A stretch of DNA of 64,000 bases from Celerinatantimonas diazotrophica (GCF_004339545.1 NZ_SMGD01000001.1:62001-126000), one strand, 5' to 3'. Positions 53,708 through 62,419 are shown, counted from the stretch's first letter. Notes: a model not told the origin generated them from the letters alone. Numbers and translations are program-made.

Positions 53708-53980
53708 ATGACAAAACGAACAAACAGAAGCTATATGACTGAGTGTATGCAAGAAGCCGTCGCATTGGTAACTGAGCAAGGTTACAGCGTATCTAAGACC
53801 GCAGCGTCTTTGGGGATCACAGATAAGCTACTTTATAACTGGAAGACCAAGTTTGAAGCTGAGCAGTCAGGCACCAGTTTAACAGCAGATGAACGCGCTG
53901 AATTAGTGACGCTTCGCAAAGAAAATAAAGAGCTGAGGATGGAAAAAGAGATCCTAAAAAAGGCCAATGCCTCCTGCTAA
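53708..53980 (+). CDS. IS3-family OrfA (transposase DNA-binding subunit)
   Basis: 90 residues: helix-turn-helix (EAVALVTEQGYSVSKTAASL, GITDKLLYNWKTKFEAEQSG) and a leucine-zipper-like C terminus (LVTLRKENKELRMEKEILKK). It binds the element ends. The AAAAAAG at 53956-53962 near the end is the likely programmed -1 frameshift site for making OrfAB. Confidence 0.9.
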   Translation: MTKRTNRSYMTECMQEAVALVTEQGYSVSKTAASLGITDKLLYNWKTKFEAEQSGTSLTADERAELVTLRKENKELRMEKEILKKANASC

Positions 53981-54858
53981 AGGGAAACCAAGTCACGTTT
54001 AAAACCATAAAGCAGCTCTCTGCGAAATTTCCAGTGAAGGCACTTTGCAGGGTAATGAAAGTCAGCCGCTCAGCGTATGATGCGTAGCTGAAGCGCCCTG
54101 CTCAAGTTATTGCAGCAGAGCAGCTTCATCTGTATCGACGAGCGAAAACTATCTTCGAACAAAGTAGAAATAGCTTGGGCTACAGAGAGCTGAGAAAACG
54201 GTTATGCAAGGAGGACTTTAAGGTAAGTGAGTATGGGGTTCAACAGCTCATGACCAAGCTTGGCCTGATTGTGACGCAACGAATTGCTTACAAGGTGACC
54301 ACCAAGCGTAAGCACAGCGATGCCGTCGCCGATAACATGTTAAACCAGAACTTTAACCCAGTTGCCCCGGATAAAGTGTGGGCTGGCGACGTAAGGTATC
54401 TGCAAACGAGTGAAGGCTGGATGTATTTAGCCATTGTGATGGACTTGTATTCCCGTCGTATCCTTGGCTGGCACATTAATAAATGTATGACCACAGACTT
54501 GGTTAGCAAGGCGATGATGGAAGCTTATCACTTACGTCAGCCACCTAAAGGGTTAGTGTTTTATAGTGATAAGGGCTCACAATATACCAGTAACCGTTAT
54601 CGCCGATTACTGAGTTATTACGGTATACGAGTTAGCATGGGCGATGTTGGAACCTGCTGGGATAATGCCGTAGTAGAACGGTTCTTCGACAGTTTAAAAC
54701 ATGATTGGCTGCTGAAAGTACCACAACTAACGCGCGAACACATGAGGGCAGATGTAACCGCATATATGCGTTATTACAACTTAGAACGACTTCATACAGC
54801 GAATGGTAATCTATCGCCAGTAGAATATGAACATAATTCCCTAAGAAAAGTGTCCTGA
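53962..54858 (+). pseudogene. IS3-family OrfB transposase, interrupted by TAG
   Basis: In the -1 frame the protein reads LLLKGNQVTFKTIKQLSAKF, ...VMKVSRSAYDA, then TAG at 54085-54087 where related proteins have Trp, then LKRPAQVIAAEQLHLYRRAK and on to a complete integrase core: DVRYLQTSEGWMYLAIVMDL (Asp), VFYSDKGSQYTS (Asp) and WDNAVVERFFDSLKHDW (Glu). A single G-to-A change explains the loss. Confidence 0.88.
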
Positions 54859-54987
54859 TTTAGTTGCGCAGAACAGGTTCTGGAGGCCGGTTACTTTATA
54901 AGTAAGGCCAAGAATTCTGGCTTTGGTCAAATATGATAATTGTTAATAATAATTAATGATTTTATCTTTATCTGAGGCAAACACACT

Positions 54988-55005
54988 TGTTACATATATG
55001 TAACA
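54988..55005. promoter_or_regulatory. Perfect 18-bp palindrome upstream of the outer-membrane gene
   Basis: TGTTACATATATGTAACA is a perfect inverted repeat 57 bp before the ATG at 55062. A possible extended -10 (GCTAGTATACA) starts 3 bp downstream, so a protein bound here would cover the -35 region. Likely an operator; the regulator is unknown. Confidence 0.6.
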
Positions 55006-55061
55006 TTGCTAGTATACAGCGCTAATTTTCTAAACATATTCATTTTATTACAAGGAATTAA

Positions 55062-55790
55062 ATGATGCAGAAAGTCATCATTACTGCTCTTCTGTTCTTA
55101 TCTGCTAGTGCTTCAGCAACAACAATGCCTACCGGCTTCTATGGCAAAATGGGTTTTGGCCAAAGTTATAGACAAAATCAAGATACGACATTAAACGACA
55201 CCCAATCCGGAATGCCTCTAGCAATTAAGGATCACCTAGATTTTAAACATAGTAATAGCTATGAAATCGCCGTAGGTTATCGATACCCTCAACTATCTTG
55301 GTTAACCACTGAATTAGCATTAAGCTATCATTCTAAAGCAAGCCTTGACGGAGACCATGTATTAATTAATGGTTCTCCAGCAGATGAGAAAACACATCTA
55401 CATTTAAAAAGTACTGCCCTAATGTTATCTGGACAAGTTGATTTGGCAACTTTGTTTAATCAAGATAATTGGCTTTTCCATCCTTACTTTGGATTAGGCA
55501 TAGGTGTAAGTCGAAATGAACTAAGCGATTTATCCACTACTTTAAACAATACCTCGTCAGAATTTAAGATTCACAATACACATACAGATTTCGCATGGCA
55601 GGGAAAATTAGGTGTCACTTACGCAGCGACCCAACATATCATTTTAGATCTGTCTTATGCCTATAATGATTATGGTAAAGCGACTTCTCGTACAGCTAAA
55701 AACCCAACCGCCGCAAGCGAGACACTCAACGGCGGTAGTATTGATTACCGTACTCAAGAAGTCATGTTAGGAATGCGCTATTTCTTCTAA
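55062..55790 (+). CDS. Outer-membrane beta-barrel protein
   Basis: 242 residues: signal peptide (MMQKVIITALLFLSASASAT, cleavage after ASA), then amphipathic strands of an eight-strand barrel (GFYGKMGFGQSYRQNQ, NSYEIAVGYRYPQLSWLTTE, FHPYFGLGIGVSRNEL, FAWQGKLGVTYAATQHIILD) and the terminal EVMLGMRYFF with C-terminal Phe required for barrel assembly. Resembles OmpW/AcfA-type small porins or surface antigens. Follows an AAGGA site. Role unknown, perhaps environment-responsive given the palindrome. Confidence 0.85.
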   Translation: MMQKVIITALLFLSASASATTMPTGFYGKMGFGQSYRQNQDTTLNDTQSGMPLAIKDHLDFKHSNSYEIAVGYRYPQLSWLTTELALSYHSKASLDGDHVLINGSPADEKTHLHLKSTALMLSGQVDLATLFNQDNWLFHPYFGLGIGVSRNELSDLSTTLNNTSSEFKIHNTHTDFAWQGKLGVTYAATQHIILDLSYAYNDYGKATSRTAKNPTAASETLNGGSIDYRTQEVMLGMRYFF

Positions 55791-55841
55791 GTTTAGCCAG
55801 AACATTATAGCTTTCAAGCAGACGCTCAGTAAGTGTCTGCT

Positions 55842-56031
55842 CTAATCCCAACTCCTCCTCATCGCAGTCGTTTGTTTATGCACACTCGCCACATCCGGTA
55901 AAGTGACTATCATCGCTTCGGGAAAGATGGCCACGCGGATTTGGGAATTACTCTAACTGATCGTTATCATCGCCCAGATTCTGATAGAGCAAATCGGTAA
56001 CCAGTTAACCTTGTTTGGCTTGCACCTTCAT
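55842..56031 (-). pseudogene. P2-like tail protein X remnant, second copy
   Basis: ATG 56031 opens MKVQAKQG, TAA, then LVTDLLYQNLGDDNDQLE, a second stop, and after a frame change VAIFPEAMIVTLPDVASVHK, ending RRSWD and TAG. The order and the PDV motif match phage tail protein X. Parallel to the remnant at 28500-28663. Confidence 0.55.
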
Positions 56032-56420
56032 TGGTGGTATTCCTCCAGTTCCAATTACACATCGGTGAGCGTCGCTTAATTCACCTCGACCATCTGGAGT
56101 GCTACTAGCTACCTCACCACTTAAACGTTCCCATTGTTTAGCCGCCCATGCTACAGTATGCCCGCCTTGTCGAATTTTACAATTCAGGCTTAATCGTGCC
56201 AAACGCGACTTATCCAGCGTATTGCCAAATAATAGCGATATGGCTTTGCCTGCTAACATCACACATTTAAGACCAAGATGTCTCATTTGTCATGGCCCCC
56301 ATACTGGTGGCGGCCACACCTAAGCCAACGACCTGCCCCGTAACTCACCGAGTTTGGCATTGCGACTTTGAATACGCCACTAAATGGCCTTACGTTTGTG
56401 CAGCTGTTGTTCATACGCAC
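56032..56420 (-). pseudogene. Prophage tail debris, tape-measure-like
   Basis: Upstream on the minus strand are short frames reading PSRGAYEQQLHKRKAI, stop, WRIQSRNAKLGELRGQ and VVGLGVAATSMGAMTNE, compatible with the N-terminal region of a P2-type tail tape measure protein, then an unassignable frame (SRLARLSLNCKIRQGGHTVA). Several stops and frameshifts. The mixture suggests a deletion that joined distant tail genes. Confidence 0.4.
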
Positions 56421-56520
56421 CACGACTCGGTGGGTTGATAAGCCACCTTATGACTGCCATCGAGGTTAAAAATGGCAAGGTTGCAACAAGTTTTAGGGAA
56501 TATCCTCAAATTTCAGGCAT

Positions 56521-56542
56521 AAAAAAACCGCCCGAGGGCGGT
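56521..56542 (-). terminator. Rho-independent terminator
   Basis: ACCGCCC and GGGCGGT in immediate succession (56527-56542); the minus strand continues into seven T residues. It closes the minus-strand gene at 56561. Confidence 0.8.
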
Positions 56543-56560
56543 CTAACTATGTGCGAAATT

Positions 56561-56821
56561 TTATCCAATTAATTTTGGGGGCAAATCTTTAATTGTTTTT
56601 ATGCTTCGAACAGTGTCGTCTGAATAAAACATATAGTTTCTATCAGTATGAATGTAATCTTTTAAATCAGACAGTTGAGTTGAAAGAGTACCAGTGAGAT
56701 CAACATACCCCATTACAGCACTAGTATCACCCAATTTGATAACTGGATTCGGCACATCTGCAAATTGAGATCCTTTCACGCAATGGGATCTATCATATTG
56801 TAGATCGCAACGGGAAGCCAA
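56561..56821 (-). CDS. Hypothetical protein or 3' fragment
   Basis: Up to 86 residues, ending YSDDTVRSIKTIKDLPPKLI-G. The first 20 codons overlap a plus-strand frame and may not be coding; an internal Met (MGYVDLTGTLSTQLSDLKDY) is an alternative start. A strong terminator follows at once, suggesting a real transcript. Family unknown; possibly the end of a larger gene cut by recombination. Confidence 0.4.
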   Translation of the reverse strand: MASRCDLQYDRSHCVKGSQFADVPNPVIKLGDTSAVMGYVDLTGTLSTQLSDLKDYIHTDRNYMFYSDDTVRSIKTIKDLPPKLIG

Positions 56822-56907
56822 AACTCACCTGGTACCATGTGAATCATCCCAGAACAATGCTCCCGAGCGAAGATGTCCCTAATTTTAGCGCTATGGATGC
56901 AATGTAA
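56767..56907 (+). pseudogene. C-terminal fragment of an unknown protein next to the integrase
   Basis: Open frame without a start: EILSRNGIYHIVDRNGKPKL, TWYHVNHPRTMLPSEDVPNF, SAMDAM, TAA at 56905-56907, three bases before the integrase start. It overlaps the start of the minus-strand frame at 56821, so only one of the two is likely real there. Confidence 0.35.
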
Positions 56908-56910
56908 TAT

Positions 56911-57927
56911 ATGCCAAGGAAGAGAACCAACCCGCAGGATTACGCCTTACCTAAGCGGGTCTATAAAGGCCGCAGCACCTATGAATGGAAACCAGCAGCA
57001 GGCGGAACAGTCCGCCTGTGCTCTTTAGAGGCTTCAATTCCAGATATATGGCAAGCCTATGAGCAGAAAGTTAAAGAAGCCGATGAAGTAGCAACAGTAC
57101 AAAGCTTAATCACCAGCTTTTTTCAAAGTGCTGACTTTCAGGAACTCGCCACGGAAACCCGCAAGGATTACCGCAAATACGCGAAAAAGGTTTTGCCCGT
57201 TTTTGGCAAAATGAACGTGAACAAAGTAAAACCTGAACATGTCCGGTTGTATATGGATAAACGCGGCTTAAGCTCACGTATTCAAGCCAACCGAGAACAT
57301 GCTTTCTTCTCGCAGTGCTTTCGCTTTGGCTACGAACGTGGGCTCTGTAAAAGCAATCCTTGTAAAGGGGTGCGTAAATTCAAAGAAACCAGTCGTAAAC
57401 GTTACATCACCGACGTGGAATATAACGCGCTATACAAAGCTGCTGATCCTGTTATTCAGGTGGCGATGGAATTGGCCTATTTATGCTGTGCCCGTCAGGG
57501 GGACATTTTAGCGATGCGTACCAGCCAAATATTAGAAGATGGTATTTTCATTGCACAAGGGAAAACTGGCATCGAACAAATTAAGGAATGGTCCCCTCGC
57601 CTACGCAAGGCCATCGCATTATCCAAGCAGTTACCGACAAAGCCCGGCGTTGTTTCTACGTTCGTTGTTTGCCAGCCCGATGGCAGCCGCTTTACCCGAG
57701 ATGGATTTAGTAGCCGTTGGCGTAAAACACGAAGCAAAGTGCGTGAAATAACAGGTTTACCAATGGATTTCACCTTCCATGACCTGAAAGCAAAAGGTAT
57801 TTCAGACCTTGATGGAACACTTCAGGAGAAACAAGAAATCTCTGGCCACAAAGATATCAGACAGACCGCAAGATACGACCGTAAAGTACATAAAGTACGT
57901 GCTGTGGATTCAAAGAAATCTAAATAA
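56911..57927 (+). CDS. Phage tyrosine integrase
   Basis: 338 residues: N-terminal arm-binding and SAM-like core-binding domains (about 55-155; LITSFFQSADFQELATETRK, FGKMNVNKVKPEHVRLYMDK) and a catalytic domain with Arg195 (CCARQGDIL), His290/Lys293 (HDLKAKG; Lys in place of the common Arg), His313 (SGHKDIRQTA) and nucleophile Tyr322 (ARYDR). It lies about 100 bp from the 3' end of tRNA-Leu, so it probably integrated its element there. Intact, while the associated prophage is shredded. Confidence 0.92.
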   Translation: MPRKRTNPQDYALPKRVYKGRSTYEWKPAAGGTVRLCSLEASIPDIWQAYEQKVKEADEVATVQSLITSFFQSADFQELATETRKDYRKYAKKVLPVFGKMNVNKVKPEHVRLYMDKRGLSSRIQANREHAFFSQCFRFGYERGLCKSNPCKGVRKFKETSRKRYITDVEYNALYKAADPVIQVAMELAYLCCARQGDILAMRTSQILEDGIFIAQGKTGIEQIKEWSPRLRKAIALSKQLPTKPGVVSTFVVCQPDGSRFTRDGFSSRWRKTRSKVREITGLPMDFTFHDLKAKGISDLDGTLQEKQEISGHKDIRQTARYDRKVHKVRAVDSKKSK

Positions 57928-57950
57928 TATTAGGAAAAATATTAGGAAAA
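57927..57950. repeat. 12-bp tandem repeat after the integrase
   Basis: ATATTAGGAAAA occurs twice without a gap (57927-57938 and 57939-57950), beginning at the last base of the integrase stop codon and about 80 bp from the tRNA 3' end. Likely integrase arm-type or excisionase binding sites of the att region. Confidence 0.55.
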
Positions 57951-58029
57951 CGAGGATTTTGATAGAAATTTAACGGACGTTAATCTTTAGGATTTTTTAA
58001 AAAGTCTTTATAAATCAGTAAGAGGAAGG

Positions 58030-58116
58030 TGGTGCCCGGGGCCGGACTTGAACCGGCACGAACTTGCGTTCGAGGGATTTTAAATCCCTTGTGTCTACCT
58101 ATTTCACCACCCGGGC
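58030..58116 (-). tRNA. tRNA-Leu (UAA)
   Basis: 87 bases with encoded CCA. Acceptor GCCCGGG/CCCGGGC, anticodon arm AGGGA-TTTAAAA-TCCCT giving UAA, long variable arm typical of tRNA-Leu, T arm GGTTCAAGTCC. Same place as E. coli leuZ (after glyW-cysT). Probable attachment gene of the adjacent integrase. Confidence 0.95.
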
Positions 58117-58130
58117 GATACCAAATTTTA

Positions 58131-58204
58131 TGGAGGCGGGTCCCGGAGTCGAACCGAGGTACACGGATTTGCAATCCGCTGCATAGCCACTCTGCCAACC
58201 CGCC
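58131..58204 (-). tRNA. tRNA-Cys (GCA)
   Basis: 74 bases with CCA. Acceptor GGCGGGT/ACCCGCC, discriminator U as usual for tRNA-Cys, anticodon loop TTGCAAA giving GCA. Between tRNA-Leu and tRNA-Gly, one cluster. Confidence 0.95.
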
Positions 58205-58218
58205 TACATTCGTTATCT

Positions 58219-58294
58219 TGGAGCGGCACACGAGGTTCGAACTCGTGACCTCGACCTTGGCAAGGTCGCGCTCTACCAACTGAGCTAGTGCCGC
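58219..58294 (-). tRNA. tRNA-Gly (GCC)
   Basis: 76 bases with CCA. Acceptor GCGGCAC/GTGCCGC, anticodon loop TTGCCAA giving GCC, D arm AGCTCAGTTGGTAGAGC, T arm GAGTTCGAACCTC. First of the cluster downstream of pgsA. Confidence 0.95.
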
Positions 58295-58433
58295 TTTATT
58301 TGATAACTTATCGACTTAGCTTTACTTTTGAGTGCTTGCCCCGTCGATGTGCTGTGCATTTTAGCGAGGTTATTTTTATCGTCAACAAGAAATTTCAAAC
58401 TTTTTGTCTGTTCGCCTGAAAAACAGTCAAATT

Positions 58434-59006
58434 CTATAAATTTCCACCTATATTGCTTTTCTTTTGTCCAGTTAGGAATGGCCAAGCAGCCCGTAAGTAC
58501 GAAACCATCGACCAAATTGTAAGCACAACAGCAATATATAGTAAAACTTTTGAAGCAAGCACCATCCACGGCTGATATTGCCATAGTAATCCGGTAATCG
58601 CAGTCATTTGAGCCGCTGTTTTATATTTCCCTAATTTACTCACCGCAACACTTGCCCGGCTCCCTAATTCGGCCATCCACTCACGAAGGGCTGAAATGAC
58701 GACCTCACGACCGATCACCACCATCGCTGGCAGACTTATCCAGATCGTATCATAATGCTCTACAAGCACTACCAGAGTGGTTGTAACCATCACTTTATCG
58801 GCAACGGGATCTAAAAATGCACCAAAAGGTGAAGTCTGTTTTAAACGTCGGGCTAAAAATCCATCAAAGTAATCAGTCACTGCCGCAACTACAAAAATTG
58901 CAGCTGAGGTAAAATAAGCCCCGTGGACAGGGATATAAAACGCAACAAGAAAGAACGGAATTAAAAATAGACGAAAAACAGTTAATATATTTGGAATTGT
59001 ATTCAT
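58434..59006 (-). CDS. pgsA: CDP-diacylglycerol-glycerol-3-phosphate phosphatidyltransferase
   Basis: 190 residues with the CDP-alcohol phosphotransferase motif split over DYFDGFLARR and GAFLDPVADK, and about four to six membrane helices. It makes phosphatidylglycerol phosphate, the first committed step to phosphatidylglycerol and cardiolipin. Slightly longer than the E. coli protein at the C terminus. Gene order uvrY-uvrC-pgsA-tRNAs is the classical one. Confidence 0.95.
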   Translation of the reverse strand: MNTIPNILTVFRLFLIPFFLVAFYIPVHGAYFTSAAIFVVAAVTDYFDGFLARRLKQTSPFGAFLDPVADKVMVTTTLVVLVEHYDTIWISLPAMVVIGREVVISALREWMAELGSRASVAVSKLGKYKTAAQMTAITGLLWQYQPWMVLASKVLLYIAVVLTIWSMVSYLRAAWPFLTGQKKSNIGGNL

Positions 59007-59052
59007 ACGGATGTCGTTCTCATAACAATTGCTTTATGTTGCCTGTTTGCAG

Positions 59053-60876
59053 TTATTCTTGCAATCGATCAACGATAGTTTGTGCGAGACTTTTGCTAAT
59101 CCCTGGCACTTTTGCTAATTCATCAGCGCTGGCACGTTTAACCTCTTGGATTCCACCCATAAATTTGAGAATACTCTGACGGCGTTTTGCACCAATCCCA
59201 GGGATTTCTTCAAGAAAGCTATGTTGCCGAGCCTTGTCTCGACGATTTCGATGTCCGGTAATCGCAAAACGATGGCTCTCATCACGAATATACTGAATCA
59301 GATGTAAAGCACTCTCATGCTTTTCAAGATGTACCGGACGCTGCTCACGGCCGATCAGTAATGTCTCTAGTCCTGGTTTGCGAGTCACCCCTTTTGCCAC
59401 GCCAACCACCAACGGCTCATTGGCAAGCTGCAGCTCATCTAAGGCAGCAAAGGCACTACTCAATTGCCCCTTCCCACCATCGATGAAAAGAATATCTGGC
59501 ATCTCGGCATCATCGCTCTGTTTGCCATAACGACGCTTTAAAGCTTGCGCCATTGCTGCATAATCATCCCCACCGGTAATCCCATCAATATTAAACCGTC
59601 GGTAGGCACTCTTTTTAGGACCATCTTGATCAAATACGACACAGGATGCGACAGTACGCTCGCCTTGGGTATGGCTGATATCAAAACACTCCATACGTCG
59701 AATCGGCTCTTCACGCGCCAAAAAGTGCTGTAAGGCAGCCAATCGAGTCGCCGCGGTCGAAGCTTCTAGCAGTTTACTGGTCACCGCATTTTGCGCGTTA
59801 TCATTAGCCAGTTTAAGAAGTCGGACTTTTTCACCGCGAGTCGGATTGTGGATTTGAACTTGATGATTGGCACGCTCAGATAAAGCCTGCTGCAAAACCT
59901 GCCATTCGTCGTTCTGATAGCCGACTAAAATCTCTTTCGGTAGCTGGCCATCACGCTGTTCAGCAAGATAATACTGAGTGACAAAGCCTTGTAGCACTTC
60001 ACTTAGCTCAGTGTCTTTGGGAACTTTAGGATAATAACTACGGCTTCCCAATAACTGCCCCTCACGAAACAGCATTAAATGAACACTGGCAATGCCATTA
60101 CGATAATCAAATCCAACGACATCTGTTTGGGTCGCATTTGTTCCTGAAACCCACTGCTGTTCCTGGATCCGTCGCAGTGCTTGGATCTGATCCCGGTAGC
60201 TCGCTGCCTTTTCAAATTCCAAGGCACAACTCGCCTGTTCCATGTCATTCACAAGGCGTTCTATCACCTCGTCGCCTTTCCCAGATAGGAACAGTGCAAC
60301 TAAGTCGGCCTGTTTACGGTATTCTTCGTCACTGACTTTATCACAGCATGGGCCACTGCAACGGCCGATCTGATATTGCAGACACGGGCGAGTTCGGTTG
60401 GCATATTCACTATCACGACACTGACGAATCGGAAAAGTCTTCTGTAATAAAATGAGACTCTCTCGCACCGATTTGCCACTCGGATAAGGCCCAAAATACT
60501 TTCCTTTCGCTCGTTTATGACCACGATGCAGCGCTAATCGAGGATGTCGATGGGCACTTAAAAGAATATATGGATAGGATTTATCATCGCGCAAGACAAC
60601 GTTATAACGAGGCCGATATTTCTTGATCAGATTATGTTCAAGAATTAAAGCTTCTGTTTCGCTATTGGTAATCGTTGTTTCAATATAAGCGATTTGCCGC
60701 ACCAAAGCGGCTGTCTTTGGACGGTCTACACGCTTACGAAAGTAACTCGACAGGCGCTTTTTTAGGGATTTTGCTTTACCAACATAGATAACCTTATCAT
60801 GGCTATCATACATTCGATAGACGCCAGGTAACGCTGGCGCCCTATTTAAAAACGCAGCTGCATCAAACTCGCTCAT
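59053..60876 (-). CDS. uvrC: UvrC, excinuclease ABC subunit C
   Basis: 607 residues: GIY-YIG nuclease domain at about 15-95 (GVYRMYD, VIYVGKAKSLKKRLSSYF), a Cys-rich region (CLQYQIGRCSGPCC), UVR domain (about 205-240), RNase H-like nuclease domain with DISHTQGERTVASCVVFD and FIDGGKGQL, and C-terminal helix-hairpin-helix repeats (LEEIPGIGAKRRQSILKFMG). Makes both incisions in nucleotide excision repair. Directly follows uvrY. Confidence 0.97.
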   Translation of the reverse strand: MSEFDAAAFLNRAPALPGVYRMYDSHDKVIYVGKAKSLKKRLSSYFRKRVDRPKTAALVRQIAYIETTITNSETEALILEHNLIKKYRPRYNVVLRDDKSYPYILLSAHRHPRLALHRGHKRAKGKYFGPYPSGKSVRESLILLQKTFPIRQCRDSEYANRTRPCLQYQIGRCSGPCCDKVSDEEYRKQADLVALFLSGKGDEVIERLVNDMEQASCALEFEKAASYRDQIQALRRIQEQQWVSGTNATQTDVVGFDYRNGIASVHLMLFREGQLLGSRSYYPKVPKDTELSEVLQGFVTQYYLAEQRDGQLPKEILVGYQNDEWQVLQQALSERANHQVQIHNPTRGEKVRLLKLANDNAQNAVTSKLLEASTAATRLAALQHFLAREEPIRRMECFDISHTQGERTVASCVVFDQDGPKKSAYRRFNIDGITGGDDYAAMAQALKRRYGKQSDDAEMPDILFIDGGKGQLSSAFAALDELQLANEPLVVGVAKGVTRKPGLETLLIGREQRPVHLEKHESALHLIQYIRDESHRFAITGHRNRRDKARQHSFLEEIPGIGAKRRQSILKFMGGIQEVKRASADELAKVPGISKSLAQTIVDRLQE

Positions 60877-61521
60877 CTACAATTTTTCGGCGTCTAAAAT
60901 ACCATGACGAATTGCTAAGTGAGTTAATTCGACATCACCACTAATATTTAATTTATTAAACAAGCGGTAACGATAACTATTAACTGTTTTTGAACTTAAG
61001 TTCAACTGCTCAGAAATATCAGTTACGCGTACCCCTTTAGTGATCATCAACATGATCTGCAGCTCTCTTTCAGAAAGCTGAGAAAAAGGATTCTCACTAT
61101 CGGAAGAAAAAGAACTCAAAGCAACTTGTTGCGCAATTTGTGGTGACAAATATCTCTGCCCACAACTGACGGTCCGAATAGCATTCAGCATTTCATCTGG
61201 GGCAGCCCCTTTTGTTAAATAACCAAACGCCCCAGCTTGCATCACTTTGCTAGGAAACGGATTTTCTGTATGAACGGTTAAAACCACAATTCGTGTATCG
61301 GGATCATAACGAAGGATTTTTCGAGTCGCTTCCAAGCCTCCGATCCCTGGCATATTCATATCCATGAGCATGACATCAGCGTGGTTCTGACGGGACCATT
61401 GGACCGCCTGTTCCCCACTTTCTGCCTCGCCAACGACTTTCATCCCTCGTGCATCTTCTATAATGCGACGAATCCCTGTGCGCACCAATTCGTGATCATC
61501 AACTAGATATACGGTAATCAA
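60877..61521 (-). CDS. uvrY: UvrY/GacA response regulator
   Basis: 214 residues: receiver domain with phospho-acceptor Asp in VMLMDMNMPG (about residue 54) and a C-terminal LuxR helix-turn-helix (SQLSERELQIMLMITKGVRV, LSSKTVNSYRYRLFNKLNIS). It is the BarA partner that activates CsrB-type small RNAs in the Csr/Rsm carbon-storage circuit. The uvrY-uvrC operon is conserved. The sensor BarA is not in this window. Confidence 0.95.
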   Translation of the reverse strand: MITVYLVDDHELVRTGIRRIIEDARGMKVVGEAESGEQAVQWSRQNHADVMLMDMNMPGIGGLEATRKILRYDPDTRIVVLTVHTENPFPSKVMQAGAFGYLTKGAAPDEMLNAIRTVSCGQRYLSPQIAQQVALSSFSSDSENPFSQLSERELQIMLMITKGVRVTDISEQLNLSSKTVNSYRYRLFNKLNISGDVELTHLAIRHGILDAEKL

Positions 61522-61919
61522 GCGTACTTCTCCGCACAGTAAAATTATCTTGTTAGACCAAATATGAACTACTTGGCCATTTTAGTATTCCAATAGCTGC
61601 CAACCCATGATACAGAACAACATTATCATAAAATTCTGTCAGCTTTTTAGGATATCGTAATGATACTATCAAGCTTTAGACAACACCGCGACTAAAACAG
61701 GCCGTTATACATGAAATCCTTTATGTTTGTATGAGCTCCTACGCATGACCCAAACGATCATGTCACCTATCTTGCTTATATAAAGAGAACGTATAGCCCG
61801 AGGAGTCTTAAGCGAAATGGAATTACCATTCCTAATGATTGGATTAACAAAGAATAAGTTTATATGCAAGCGCGAAGCAAAAAGGCCATCACATATTGTG
61901 ATGGCCTTTTCAAAATAGA
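61522..61919. other. Intergenic region upstream of uvrY
   Basis: About 400 bp; presumably holds the uvrY promoter. GATGGCC and the inverse near 61890-61910 form a small hairpin before the tRNA-Ser gene. No coding sequence supported. Confidence 0.4.
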
Positions 61920-62010
61920 TGGCGGAGGAGGAGAGATTCGAACTCTCGGTGGGCTACTAACCCACGCCGGTTTTCAAGACCGGTGCATTCAACCGCTCTG
62001 CCACCCCTCC
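61920..62010 (-). tRNA. tRNA-Ser (UGA), copy 1
   Basis: 91 bases with CCA. Acceptor GGAGGGG/CTCCTCC type, anticodon loop CTTGAAA giving UGA, long variable arm (GTGGGTTAGTAGCCCAC). Identical to copy 2 at 62593-62683. Confidence 0.95.
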
Positions 62011-62151
62011 GCAGCAGATGGGGCGCATATTAGCCATTGGCATTTAAGTTGTAAACCCCTAAAAAGAGTTTTTCCTAAAAGTTTGGCCTGTTTGGTCTCT
62101 TTTTGCGCAAAACAACGATTTATTCAACAAAATGATTCAATCGGTCAGTTC

Positions 62152-62419
62152 CTAGGGACTGTTGACCTTTTGTGATTAGTTTTGCAGAAATCTGAGAGGG
62201 ATTTAGGCAAGGCAAACGTTGTGCCGTGTAGTTATTCTCCACAAAGAACGTTTAACGCTGGATAAATTCCTCTCAGATACTGCCCTTGGGGTTCATTTAA
62301 ACGCATCCTGAACTTTGTTGCACCCTGCTTGCTTAACTCATAAGCGGCGTAAGGCGCGCCGCGTTCAAAATGCGTTTAATTTGAACAAAATTCAACCACC
62401 AAAGGTCAACAGTCCCTAG
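62152..62419. mobile_element. MITE copy B (268 bp, perfect 19-bp terminal repeats)
   Basis: CTAGGGACTGTTGACCTTT (62152-62170) and its exact inverse (62401-62419) bound 230 bp of non-coding DNA. CTAG at both edges could be a target duplication, as IS5-type elements prefer YTAR. A diverged full-length copy lies at 27214-27480. It lies between two identical tRNA-Ser genes. Confidence 0.9.

Larger units (their letters stand above)
53643..54875 (+). mobile_element. IS3-family insertion sequence (1233 bp, inactive)
   Basis: Terminal inverted repeats begin TGTTCTGC and end with a shared GGACACTTT motif (left end 53643, right end 54875). It encodes overlapping orfA and orfB in the IS3 pattern with an A6G slippery run at 53956-53962 for -1 frameshifting. 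No target duplication is visible at the flanks. orfB has a stop codon, so the copy is dead. Two partial copies of the same element lie at 28880-29020 and 36941-37593. Confidence 0.9.

Noticed and set aside
58030-58060. Second copy of the tRNA-Leu 3' end as attR within the window
   Set aside because: Scanned by eye for the T-arm/acceptor sequence on both strands between 22 and 57 kb; none found.
58029-58283. Coding frames across the tRNA cluster
   Set aside because: They arise from tRNA sequence; the tRNA folds are complete.
61864-62175. Frames across the tRNA-Ser genes (62.0 and 62.6 kb)
   Set aside because: Same peptide appears at both tRNA copies because it is read from tRNA sequence.
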